A DNA stretch of 64,000 nt from Paenibacillus sp. FSL K6-1330 (GTDB taxonomy: Bacteria > Bacillota > Bacilli > Paenibacillales > Paenibacillaceae). Location of the stretch: assembly GCF_037976825.1 (NCBI RefSeq), contig NZ_CP150269.1, positions 2,803,501-2,867,500 on the forward strand, read 5' to 3'. Positions 32,232 to 40,087 of this stretch are shown piece after piece (position 1 is the first letter of the stretch; each line of letters begins with the position of its first letter). A model generated the notes under the pieces. It did not search any database, had not been told where the DNA came from, and saw only the letters and a program-made list of their open reading frames with translations. A program made the position numbers and the translations under genes.

Positions 32232-33161
32232 TTAATCTTGAACGCTTTCCACAACCAGCTTGTCCATAACCTGCTTGAACGTATCAATGAACGCATCCGC
32301 GGCTTTGGACAGATACCGGCCGTTACGGTAAGCCACGACCAGCGTACGGCTCGGAACCGGATCAGCGAGCGGCAAGTAGACCGGAATAAACTCGCTGCGT
32401 TTCGCACGGGCGATAAAACGAGGCACCAGCGTTATGCCCATTCCGGTTGCGACCAGAGATTGGAGCGTCTCGATGTTGTTGCTCTCGAAGACAACGTTCG
32501 GTTCAAAGCCGGCCTCCCGACATATATCAAAGGTAAGCTTTCGGAAGCCCTGTCCTTTTTTGAGGACAACAAATGCTTCGTTCCGGATTTCGTCGATCGT
32601 AATGGGCCGAACGGGATCAGAGGCTGCCCGCTGCGCAAGCGGATGCTGCGGAGGAACGGCCAAATCGATCATTTCCTCACCGATCGGAATCCAGGACAGC
32701 GAAGGCTCGGACAGCGGCAGCGCAAGGAGGCTAAGATCGGCCTTGCCGCTGGCCGTCAGCTTCTCCAGGTTCATGGAGGAGTCTTCCAACAAGGTGATCT
32801 CAATATCCGGATATCCCTTTTTAAAGGCTGGCAAAACCCGTGGCAGCAGGTGAGAACCTGTAATCGGCATGCTGCCGACTACGACTTTGCCCTTACGAAG
32901 CTGGGAGATGTCCGACATCTCCTGTTTCAGCTGCTCGACGGCGTCCATAATCTTCTGTGCATGCTCGACAAAGCTGGCTCCGGCATGGGTAAGCTCAACG
33001 TTGCTCGTATTGCGCTGGAACAGCAGCACGCCGAGCTCTTTCTCCAGCTTGGAGAGCTGCTGGCTCAAGGAAGGCTGGGCGATATGAAGCTTCTCCGCGG
33101 CACGGGAGAAATTTTTATCCGCCGCGATTTGCAGCGTATATTGCAGTTGTCTCAGTTCCAT
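32232..33161 (-). CDS. LysR-family transcriptional regulator
   Basis: A 309-residue LysR protein. The N-terminal winged helix-turn-helix is MELRQLQYTLQIAADKNFSR followed by AAEKLHIAQPSLSQQLSKLE; the substrate-binding domain starts near residue 90 (KGKVVVGSMPITGSHLLPRV) and includes SLVATGMGITLVPRFIAR. It is transcribed away from leuCD, with a 180-base shared control region holding inverted repeats, so it may regulate leuCD or itself. B. subtilis leu genes are controlled by CcpA, CodY, TnrA and a T-box, not LysR; LeuO-type control is a proteobacterial theme. The inducer is unknown. Confidence 0.88.
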   Translation of the reverse strand: MELRQLQYTLQIAADKNFSRAAEKLHIAQPSLSQQLSKLEKELGVLLFQRNTSNVELTHAGASFVEHAQKIMDAVEQLKQEMSDISQLRKGKVVVGSMPITGSHLLPRVLPAFKKGYPDIEITLLEDSSMNLEKLTASGKADLSLLALPLSEPSLSWIPIGEEMIDLAVPPQHPLAQRAASDPVRPITIDEIRNEAFVVLKKGQGFRKLTFDICREAGFEPNVVFESNNIETLQSLVATGMGITLVPRFIARAKRSEFIPVYLPLADPVPSRTLVVAYRNGRYLSKAADAFIDTFKQVMDKLVVESVQD

Positions 33162-33202
33162 TTAAGCATCACTCCGTTATAGCTGAATCCTATTACATCT
33201 AT

Positions 33203-33215
33203 AGATATTATATCT
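33203..33215. promoter_or_regulatory. Inverted repeat between lysR and leuC, candidate LysR operator
   Basis: AGATAT-T-ATATCT is a perfect 6-bp inverted repeat 41 bases from the lysR start. A second inverted repeat CAACG/CGTTG (33250-33254, 33266-33270) with an 11-base spacer lies on the leuC side. Confidence 0.3.
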
Positions 33216-33273
33216 TGGAACAATGAAGAAGGAAATGATATATTACTATCAACGTAAAGATGATGCGTTGTAG

Positions 33274-33310
33274 ATCTTCCTTAAAAGAAGATAACAAGCA
33301 ATTATCTTCT
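33274..33310 (+). promoter_or_regulatory. Leader with two mutually exclusive hairpins before leuC
   Basis: AGAAGATAA (33286-33294) can pair either upstream with ATCTTC (33274-33279) or downstream with TTATCTTCT (33302-33310, nine pairs). No T-run follows, so control of translation or stability is more likely than termination. The leuC site GGGGTGA begins 20 bases later. Confidence 0.35.
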
Positions 33311-33341
33311 CATGGACGTAAAGAACAATGGGGTGATGATG

Positions 33342-34766
33342 ATGAGTAAGAAGACAATGTTCGAGAAAATTTGGGATAACCACGTTATTCATCAAGAAGA
33401 AGGTAAACCGGGTATTTTGTACATCGACTTGCATTTGGTTCACGAGGTAACTTCCCCGCAAGCATTTGAAGGTTTGCGTCTTAGCGGCCGTAAAGTACGC
33501 CGTCCTGAACTGACCTTCGCAACGATGGATCACAACGTGCCAACGAAAGACCGTTTTAACATTACGGATCCGATTTCGAAGCAGCAAATTGATACCCTGA
33601 CCAAGAACTGTCAGGATTTTGGCGTTACCCTGTATGATCTCGATACGATTGATCAAGGCGTTGTGCACGTAATGGGGCCGGAACTTGGTTTAACGCATCC
33701 AGGCAAAACGATTGTGTGCGGAGACAGCCATACATCCACTCACGGTGCATTCGGCGCACTTGCGTTCGGTATCGGTACGAGCGAGGTTGAGCATGTGCTG
33801 GCAACCCAATGTTTGCAGCAGGCGAAAGCGAAGACCATGGAAGTGCGTTTTGTCGGTCGCCGCAATCCGGGCGTAACGGCTAAGGACATGATCCTTGGCG
33901 TGATCGCGAAATACGGTACTGATTTTGCAACAGGTTATGTTATTGAGTATACGGGTGAAGCGATCCGCGAACTGTCGATGGAAGAGCGCATGACCGTATG
34001 TAACATGTCCATCGAAGGGGGAGCCAGAGCGGGCATGATCGCTCCGGATGAAACGACGTTTGAATACTTGCGCGGACGTCAACATGTTCCGCAAGGTGAA
34101 GCTTTTGATGCTGCAGTAGCAGCTTGGAAAAACCTTGTCACAGACGAAGGAGCCGAGTTCGACGTGGTGGTCGAGTTCGATGTAGAATCTCTGATCCCAC
34201 AAGTGACCTGGGGAACGAGTCCGGGAATGGGTACTGGCATTTCCTCAACGGTTCCTAACCCTGCGGATTTCAAGACCGAGAATGAGCGCAAGGCAGCGGA
34301 GAAAGCTCTGGAGTATATGGCCCTCGTGCCAGGGACTCCAATATCCGAGATTCCGATCGATTATGTCTTTATCGGTTCTTGCACGAATGGACGCATTGAA
34401 GATTTGCGTGCAGCAGCAGCTGTAGCGAAGGGACATAAAGTGTCCAGCAATGTAACGGCCATCGTTGTTCCAGGGTCAGGCCGAGTGAAGATCCAGGCTG
34501 AACAAGAAGGGCTCGACAAAATTTTTGTTGAAGCGGGTTTCGAATGGCGTGAAGCAGGCTGCAGTATGTGTCTCGCGATGAATCCGGATGTACTGAAGCC
34601 GGGCCAGCGCTGCGCATCCACATCCAATCGTAACTTCGAAGGACGCCAAGGCCGGGGCGGCAGAACGCATCTCGTATCGCCGGCTATGGCAGCGGCAGCT
34701 GCGGTTAAAGGGCGCTTCGTGGATGTACGTGACTGGAACTTTGTAGCCGAAGAAGTTGTGAGCTAA
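33342..34766 (+). CDS. leuC: 3-isopropylmalate dehydratase large subunit
   Basis: With LeuD it isomerises 2-isopropylmalate to 3-isopropylmalate in leucine synthesis, using a 4Fe-4S cluster. The 474-residue product belongs to the aconitase family. Cluster ligands are seen in [14 protein letters not shown] and [13 protein letters not shown]; substrate and fold motifs include [34 protein letters not shown] and the C-terminal [20 protein letters not shown]. The start [12 protein letters not shown] at 33342 has GGGGTGA five to six bases upstream; earlier in-frame ATGs at 33336 and 33312 are less well placed. leuD follows after 20 bases. leuA and leuB are not in the window. Confidence 0.96.
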   Translation: MSKKTMFEKIWDNHVIHQEEGKPGILYIDLHLVHEVTSPQAFEGLRLSGRKVRRPELTFATMDHNVPTKDRFNITDPISKQQIDTLTKNCQDFGVTLYDLDTIDQGVVHVMGPELGLTHPGKTIVCGDSHTSTHGAFGALAFGIGTSEVEHVLATQCLQQAKAKTMEVRFVGRRNPGVTAKDMILGVIAKYGTDFATGYVIEYTGEAIRELSMEERMTVCNMSIEGGARAGMIAPDETTFEYLRGRQHVPQGEAFDAAVAAWKNLVTDEGAEFDVVVEFDVESLIPQVTWGTSPGMGTGISSTVPNPADFKTENERKAAEKALEYMALVPGTPISEIPIDYVFIGSCTNGRIEDLRAAAAVAKGHKVSSNVTAIVVPGSGRVKIQAEQEGLDKIFVEAGFEWREAGCSMCLAMNPDVLKPGQRCASTSNRNFEGRQGRGGRTHLVSPAMAAAAAVKGRFVDVRDWNFVAEEVVS

Positions 34767-34786
34767 GAAGGACGGAGGAGAAGTTT

Positions 34787-35389
34787 ATGCAAGCATTTAC
34801 GAAATTACACGGTATAGTCGCACCTGTGGACCGGGTGAATGTAGATACGGACGCCATTATTCCGAAACAGTTTTTGAAGCGGATTGAACGTACAGGATTT
34901 GGACAGTTTCTGTTTTACGAATGGCGGTTTGATGAAGAGGGAGGCAATATCGACACCTTCTCGCTGAATCAGCCCCGCTACCAAGGCTCAACCATCCTGA
35001 TTTCCCGTGCCAACTTTGGCTGCGGCTCTTCCCGTGAGCATGCCCCTTGGGCGATTCTCGACTACGGATTCCGCGTGGTCATCGCTCCATCGTTTGCTGA
35101 TATTTTCTACAATAACTGCTTTAAGAACGGGATTCTACCGATCAAACTGTCGGAGGAGCAAGTGGAGGAACTGTTCCAGCGCACAGAAGCTACAGAAGGT
35201 TATAAGCTGAACGTCGATCTGGAGAGCAAAACGATTACAGATGATCAAGGACTCCATATTGACTTTGATCTCGACGAGCACCGCCGTCAATTCCTGCTTC
35301 AAGGACTGGATGACATCGGATTGACACTGCAGCATGAAAGTGCAATCGATGCTTACGAGAAGAAGCATGGGGAGCGTCTGTTCGCTTAA
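34787..35389 (+). CDS. leuD: 3-isopropylmalate dehydratase small subunit
   Basis: Swivel-domain subunit of isopropylmalate isomerase; 200 residues, normal length. Recognisable segments are [20 protein letters not shown] (residues 13-32), [20 protein letters not shown] with the substrate-binding GCGSSREH, and [19 protein letters not shown]. It follows leuC by 20 bases behind GACGGAGGAG, and a strong terminator closes the pair at 35426-35464. Both subunits are needed for activity. Confidence 0.96.
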   Translation: MQAFTKLHGIVAPVDRVNVDTDAIIPKQFLKRIERTGFGQFLFYEWRFDEEGGNIDTFSLNQPRYQGSTILISRANFGCGSSREHAPWAILDYGFRVVIAPSFADIFYNNCFKNGILPIKLSEEQVEELFQRTEATEGYKLNVDLESKTITDDQGLHIDFDLDEHRRQFLLQGLDDIGLTLQHESAIDAYEKKHGERLFA

Positions 35390-35425
35390 TCTCGTAATTA
35401 CACGGCAAAAGGTTACAAGATTATT

Positions 35426-35464
35426 AAACTTCCATTTCCTGTGTAGGAAATGGAAGTTTTTTTT
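35426..35464 (+). terminator. Intrinsic terminator after leuCD
   Basis: AAACTTCCATTTCC (35426-35439) pairs perfectly with GGAAATGGAAGTTT (35445-35458), loop of five, then a T-run. Confidence 0.95.
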
Positions 35465-35625
35465 GGTATTATGGAATTAATATGCAGCGATAGCCAAGAG
35501 AAACCACTGTTTTATGTCAGTATTTGTCCGGCGGCGTGTTGTCGGGAATGTGCTGATTTACATATTTTTAGTTTTTTGCTAGATTTGCTTTTCAAATTTA
35601 ATCATGGGATGATCGAGGTGGATTC

Positions 35626-37062
35626 ATGAAGAAGTTAGGGTTTGTAATGATGTTGATAGTCTTCTTGCTGGCGTTTCCGAAAAGTGGCGAAGCCAGTTCT
35701 TCAAATGCAAGCATTTTTCTTGACGGAGAACCATTGAATTTGTCTTCGGGCGTTCAGGTAGCCAACATGAAAGGTAACGTGATGATTCCGATCCGCGTGG
35801 TATCCGAGAATCTCGGGTTCAAGGTAGGTTGGGAGAAGGCCAGTCAAACGGTAACGGTCGAGAACAGTGAGAAGGCTGTTCGTATGGTGGTCGGCAGCCA
35901 ACAGGCTGAGATGAACGGTGCCCAGGTTGAACTGAACTTGGCCCCTGTCTTAAATGGACAGAACACGCTTGTGCCGCTCCGGTTTGTGAGTGAGCAGATG
36001 GGGCTTGATGTGAAATGGGACAACCAAACAAAGGCTGTGTTCCTCTCCAGCTCCATTCCAACGGTTTCTGAAGGAGAGGTTGATCCTGCTGACGGAAACC
36101 ATTCGGGCAGTGAAACGCCCCCGCCTGTCGAATCAGGAAACCAGGCTGCAATGACAGGGCTTAGCTTTAGCGACAACCGGTTGATGATTGCTACAGATGG
36201 TACGGTTACGCCGAAAGTATCCAGCATAACGGGACCGGACCGGATTGTGATCGATCTTCCAAATACCGTCTTCTCTTCTTCGTTCTTGGATGGACATGCA
36301 GCGAATGCACAAAGCGGCGGTTCGATGGCAATCACGGATTATCCTGACGTTATGAATGTACGATATGCCATGTTCAGTGACAATCCGTCAACCGCGCGTA
36401 TTGTCATCGACCTGACAGGTCCTAAAAGTTATGGGGTAACCCAAGAAGCGGGGCTCATTATTGTTGATCTGAACGCCGAAGGGGATATCCTCGTGCCTCC
36501 AGTTCCGCCGGTAACCGCCAACGGCAAGAAGACGGTTGTCATTGATGCCGGTCATGGAGGAATCAAGCCTGGCTCGATTAGTATTTCAGGAAAGACGGAG
36601 AAATCTTTCAATTTGGATCTTTCTCTGAAGGTTGAAGCACTTCTGAAGAATGAGAAAGATCTCAATGTCGTGATGACTCGCAGTGATGATTCTCATCTTG
36701 AACTTAGTGATCGCACTAAGATCGCGAATAATCTGAATGCAGATATATTCGTATCCATTCACGCCAACAGCAGCACGACCAGCAGTCCGAATGGTACCGA
36801 AACTCTGTATACGAGAGATTCAAGCAAATCCTTGGCGAATATTATGCATAAACATCTGATCAAAGCGACAGGTTTGAAAGATCGCAGCGCTAAGTACAGC
36901 AATCTTCATGTTACGAGAGAAACGAAGATGCCAGCCGTCCTGCTCGAGATTGGCTTTTTGAGCAACAAGGGTGACGAAGCCCAGTTGTTTAATGACGATT
37001 TCCAGAATCGTGTTGCACAAGGTATTGTAGCGGGTATTAAAGAATATCTTCAAGTACAATAA
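35626..37062 (+). CDS. Secreted N-acetylmuramoyl-L-alanine amidase with CuAO-N and AMIN domains (copy 1)
   Basis: A 478-residue peptidoglycan hydrolase cleaving the MurNAc-L-Ala bond. It starts with a signal peptide (MKKLGFVMMLIVFLLAFPK, cleavage near residue 23). Residues about 29-115 form a copper-amine-oxidase-N stalk domain (MIPIRVVSENLGFKVGWEKA, LVPLRFVSEQMGLDVKWDNQ). After a Pro/Ser linker comes an AMIN domain (about 172-268), then a zinc Amidase_3 domain (about 305-475): VVIDAGHGGIKPGSIS (His), KTEKSFNLDL (Glu), ADIFVSIHANSST (His), and the catalytic Glu in PAVLLEIGFLSNKGDE. It is followed by a GerMN lipoprotein; the pair is repeated at 37991-40009. Likely roles are sporulation, separation or wall turnover. 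Confidence 0.92.
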   Translation: MKKLGFVMMLIVFLLAFPKSGEASSSNASIFLDGEPLNLSSGVQVANMKGNVMIPIRVVSENLGFKVGWEKASQTVTVENSEKAVRMVVGSQQAEMNGAQVELNLAPVLNGQNTLVPLRFVSEQMGLDVKWDNQTKAVFLSSSIPTVSEGEVDPADGNHSGSETPPPVESGNQAAMTGLSFSDNRLMIATDGTVTPKVSSITGPDRIVIDLPNTVFSSSFLDGHAANAQSGGSMAITDYPDVMNVRYAMFSDNPSTARIVIDLTGPKSYGVTQEAGLIIVDLNAEGDILVPPVPPVTANGKKTVVIDAGHGGIKPGSISISGKTEKSFNLDLSLKVEALLKNEKDLNVVMTRSDDSHLELSDRTKIANNLNADIFVSIHANSSTTSSPNGTETLYTRDSSKSLANIMHKHLIKATGLKDRSAKYSNLHVTRETKMPAVLLEIGFLSNKGDEAQLFNDDFQNRVAQGIVAGIKEYLQVQ

Positions 37063-37102
37063 TGTGTACAAGATTTGATGAACCTAGAGGGGGACGAAAG
37101 TC

Positions 37103-37789
37103 ATGAACAAAAAATATTGGATGACAGGATTGCTGGCGCTACTGCTTGCATTTAGTGCCGGCTGTGGACAGAAGCCGACAGCAGCCCCTGCCGACACAAA
37201 TCCGGAGACAGAAGCAGGAGAAGTACAAACGCCGCAGGATAATCCGGGGGGGACGGCTGCTGATGATCATAAGGAAGATGACGCAACATCAGTAAACGCG
37301 GGCGAGGGAGCAAGCACACCGCCGCAGAATACAACCGGTGAAAGTACTGGAACGCCTGTGGATACAAAGGATGTGAATGCAACGGAGGACCAAGCGAAGA
37401 AGGCCAATATTAAACTCTATTATACGGACCCCGAGATGATGGATCTGAAAGAGGCAAGCAAAGAAATCACGTACTCGGGTGAAGAAGATAAATATAAGAA
37501 AGCCTTTGAAGGACTTCAAACGAGCAGTGATGCCGAACTAAGTCCACTATGGTCGGATAAGATTACGCTGAAGTCACTTAAGTTTGATAAAGGAGCTTTG
37601 ACGCTGGATATCACCAAACCAGCCGAAGCCAACCTCGGATCCGGAGGGGAAATGTTTGCGATTGATGCCTTGCAGAAAACCTTCTTCCAGTTCGATGAGG
37701 TGCAGTCTCTGGAATTGCTAGTAGACGGTAATCAGATCGAAAGCTTAATGGGACATGTTGAGCTAGAGCATCCAATGACCCGGAAATAG
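37103..37789 (+). CDS. GerMN-domain lipoprotein (copy 1)
   Basis: A 228-residue lipoprotein. The signal sequence ends in a lipobox, LLAFSAGC (Cys22 or near), followed by a disordered linker of about 85 residues rich in Pro, Thr, Glu, Asp and Gly. The C-terminal 120 residues are a single GerMN domain: IKLYYTDPEMMDLKEASKEI, YKKAFEGLQTSSDAELSPLW, LTLDITKPAEANLGSGGEMF, AIDALQKTFFQFDEVQSLEL and the closing SLMGHVELEHPMTR. GerMN domains occur in the sporulation lipoprotein GerM, which has two, and in other envelope proteins. Here it stands 40 bases after an amidase, in both duplicated units, so it probably assists or localises that amidase (inference). Confidence 0.88.
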   Translation: MNKKYWMTGLLALLLAFSAGCGQKPTAAPADTNPETEAGEVQTPQDNPGGTAADDHKEDDATSVNAGEGASTPPQNTTGESTGTPVDTKDVNATEDQAKKANIKLYYTDPEMMDLKEASKEITYSGEEDKYKKAFEGLQTSSDAELSPLWSDKITLKSLKFDKGALTLDITKPAEANLGSGGEMFAIDALQKTFFQFDEVQSLELLVDGNQIESLMGHVELEHPMTRK

Positions 37790-37826
37790 ACATAAAGAAC
37801 TATTTGTGAAATTCATACGAAGGACT

Positions 37827-37863
37827 AAACACCTATTTCGGTTTTTGAAATAGGTGTTTTTTT
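37827..37863 (+). terminator. Intrinsic terminator between the two amidase cassettes
   Basis: AAACACCTATTTC (37827-37839) pairs with GAAATAGGTGTTT (37847-37859), loop of seven, then T. Confidence 0.92.
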
Positions 37864-37990
37864 GGTAAAAAGGGAACAATTTCGCAACTTTCAGTGTGAC
37901 TTTGCGTCTATAGGTTGTCAGGTAATGTCGGACAGGCCGAGTGCAGGAACGCCAATCTATGGCAAAATAATAGGATGGTAGGGGTGAAGG

Positions 37991-39370
37991 ATGAAGAAGT
38001 TCGGTTTTTTAATGTTTCTTGTTGTCATCATGATTGCGTTTCCTAAAATGGCGGATGCGAGTTCGTACAGCGCAAAGATTTACCTGGATGGCCAACAAAT
38101 CAATCTGTCATCTGGCGTGAAGGTCGAGAACAATAACGGTACAGTCATGGTTCCGATCCGTGTCATTTCCGAGAATCTGGGATTTGACGTGTACTGGAGC
38201 AAGGCAGCCAAGACGGTAACTGTACAAGACGGCTCGCAGACAGTAACGATGGTGATTGGAAGTCAGCAAGCTGACATCAACGGTCAACGTATACAAATGA
38301 CCAAAGCACCCGTTCTTCGCGAAGGAACAACACTGGTTCCCCTCCGTTTTGTAAGTGAGCAGATGGGTCTTCAAGTAAGATGGGATAACGCGCAAAAGGC
38401 AGTTTATCTGACCTCGTCTTATGACGGGAGTAACCCTGGTGAAGAACCCGGCGTAACTACGTCGACCGTGGACGGTATCAGTTTCAGCGAAAACAGGCTG
38501 ATGGTCGCCGTTACGGGCTCTGCGAAGCCGAATGTATCAAAGCTTAGCAATCCGGACCGTATAGTCATCGATATGGTGAACACGAATTTCTCGGATACGT
38601 TCAGCAGTAACGCCAGCTTTGATGACGTGATGAAGACCGGTCAGATGGACGTAACGGGATATCCGGATGTCAAATCCGTACGTTACTCCTTGTACAACAG
38701 CAATCCGATGACCGTGCGCATTGTCATTGATCTCAACTACGCCAAGAATTACACCGTTTCAGGCCTTGAGAACGGATCGGGCCTGTTCATTGTGGATTTG
38801 AATACGGGCTCTAACCCGGTACCTGGTACAGGTGGTAAGAAACTCGTGGTCATTGATGCGGGTCATGGAGATCACGACCCGGGAGCAATCGGGGTAACGA
38901 AGAAGAGGGAGAAGGATTTCAACCTGGCAATGGCGCTGAAAGTTGAGAAACTGTTGGCCAAAGAACAAAATATCGAAGTCGTTTTAACTCGCAGTAACGA
39001 TACTTTCCTCGAGCTGAAGGAACGCGCAAAAATTGCGAATGATCTGAAGGCTGATGTTTTCATATCGATACATGCTAATAGTGGCCCTTCCACTGCAAGC
39101 GGAACCGAAACGTATTACTACCATGAATCTGACAAGGCGCTGGCGAATGCACTCCATAAAGAGATCGTCAAGGCCATGGGATTAAAGGATCGCGGAGTGA
39201 GGTATGGTAATTTCCATGTTATTCGTGAGACGAAAATGCCCGGTGCCTTGCTCGAAGTCGGATTCGTGAGCAACAAGACCGATGAGAGCAAGCTATTTGA
39301 TCCGGCAACGCAGGATCGCGTGGCAGAGGCCATTGTCAGAGGCATCAAAAATTATTTGAAGGTTGATTAA
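37991..39370 (+). CDS. Secreted N-acetylmuramoyl-L-alanine amidase with CuAO-N and AMIN domains (copy 2)
   Basis: A 459-residue paralogue of the amidase at 35626 with the same plan: signal peptide (MKKFGFLMFLVVIMIAFPK), CuAO-N stalk (MVPIRVISENLGFDVYWSKA; LVPLRFVSEQMGLQVRWDNA), a shorter linker, AMIN (IDMVNTNFSDTFSSNAS; VRIVIDLNYAKNYTVSG) and Amidase_3. The zinc and catalytic residues are kept: VVIDAGHGDHDPGAIG, KREKDFNLAMALKVE, ADVFISIHANSGPST, and GALLEVGFVSNKTDES. Both copies therefore look active. The gene starts 200 bases after the copy 1 lipoprotein behind GGGGTGAAGG and is followed by its own GerMN lipoprotein. Differences are concentrated in the linker and AMIN domain, which may change localisation. 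Confidence 0.92.
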   Translation: MKKFGFLMFLVVIMIAFPKMADASSYSAKIYLDGQQINLSSGVKVENNNGTVMVPIRVISENLGFDVYWSKAAKTVTVQDGSQTVTMVIGSQQADINGQRIQMTKAPVLREGTTLVPLRFVSEQMGLQVRWDNAQKAVYLTSSYDGSNPGEEPGVTTSTVDGISFSENRLMVAVTGSAKPNVSKLSNPDRIVIDMVNTNFSDTFSSNASFDDVMKTGQMDVTGYPDVKSVRYSLYNSNPMTVRIVIDLNYAKNYTVSGLENGSGLFIVDLNTGSNPVPGTGGKKLVVIDAGHGDHDPGAIGVTKKREKDFNLAMALKVEKLLAKEQNIEVVLTRSNDTFLELKERAKIANDLKADVFISIHANSGPSTASGTETYYYHESDKALANALHKEIVKAMGLKDRGVRYGNFHVIRETKMPGALLEVGFVSNKTDESKLFDPATQDRVAEAIVRGIKNYLKVD

Positions 39371-39409
39371 CGATACGACAGGTATCGTGATTGCAGGAGG
39401 TGGCTACTT

Positions 39410-40009
39410 TTGAATAAAAAAATATGGTCGGCTGGCCTACTGGCAGCCGTAATGCTGATTGGTGCTGGTTGTGGACAGAAACCCGGAGCGGCCCCGGACA
39501 ATACGCCTGGGCAAGTAACGCCTGCACCTGATGATCAGACAGGACAGAGTAATAATGGAACGTCGAATGGATCAGGTGGATCGTCTACGGGCAGCGGCAG
39601 CGAAGTGACAACGCCGGAAGCGAAAACCGAGAGCATCAAAGCCTATTACACGGATCCTGATATGATGGAGCTGGTAGAAGGTACGGCAGAAATTTCGTAT
39701 AAAGAAGATCAAGAAAAATACGAAGCGGCTTATCAAGCATTGCAGAAGAGTGGTAATGCCGAAATGATTCCTCTGTGGGACAAAATCGGGCTGAATTCCC
39801 TGAAATTTGAAAACGGGGCGTTGACACTCGATGTGACGGTCCCGGACGAAGCCAACCTGGGTGCAGGCGGAGAGTCGTTTGCTGTCGATGCGATCAAAAA
39901 AACTTTTTTCCAGTTTGAAGAAGTAAAATCACTTCAAATTCTGGTGGATGGTCAGCAGACCGAATCGTTAATGGGTCATGTCGATTTGGAAAATCCAATG
40001 ACTCGGTAA
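39410..40009 (+). CDS. GerMN-domain lipoprotein (copy 2)
   Basis: A 199-residue paralogue of the lipoprotein at 37103. The start is TTG 39410 behind GCAGGAGGTGG. The lipobox is MLIGAGC, then a shorter Gly/Ser/Thr/Pro linker of about 55 residues, then one GerMN domain: IKAYYTDPDMMELVEGTAEI, YEAAYQALQKSGNAEMIPLW, LTLDVTVPDEANLGAGGESF, AIKKTFFQFEEVKSLQIL and SLMGHVDLENPMTR. The GerMN part is closely similar to copy 1 while the linker is not alignable. It follows amidase copy 2 by 40 bases. A gene for a repeat-built SLH protein starts 80 bases later with no terminator between. Confidence 0.88.
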   Translation: MNKKIWSAGLLAAVMLIGAGCGQKPGAAPDNTPGQVTPAPDDQTGQSNNGTSNGSGGSSTGSGSEVTTPEAKTESIKAYYTDPDMMELVEGTAEISYKEDQEKYEAAYQALQKSGNAEMIPLWDKIGLNSLKFENGALTLDVTVPDEANLGAGGESFAVDAIKKTFFQFEEVKSLQILVDGQQTESLMGHVDLENPMTR

Positions 40010-40087
40010 TGATGGTTGAAGGAGATCACGATCTGCTGTCGAATATTAGTATATGATGAAGCAGTAGTTATTGAGAGGGGAAAGAAA

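Larger units (their letters stand above)
35626..40009 (+). repeat. Tandem duplication of an amidase plus GerMN-lipoprotein cassette
   Basis: Genes 35626-37062 and 37991-39370 encode the same three-domain amidase; 37103-37789 and 39410-40009 encode the same lipoprotein type. Order, orientation and gaps of about 40 bases within each pair are the same. The copies have diverged (linker lengths and many substitutions), so the duplication is old. A terminator separates the units at 37827-37863. Confidence 0.9.
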
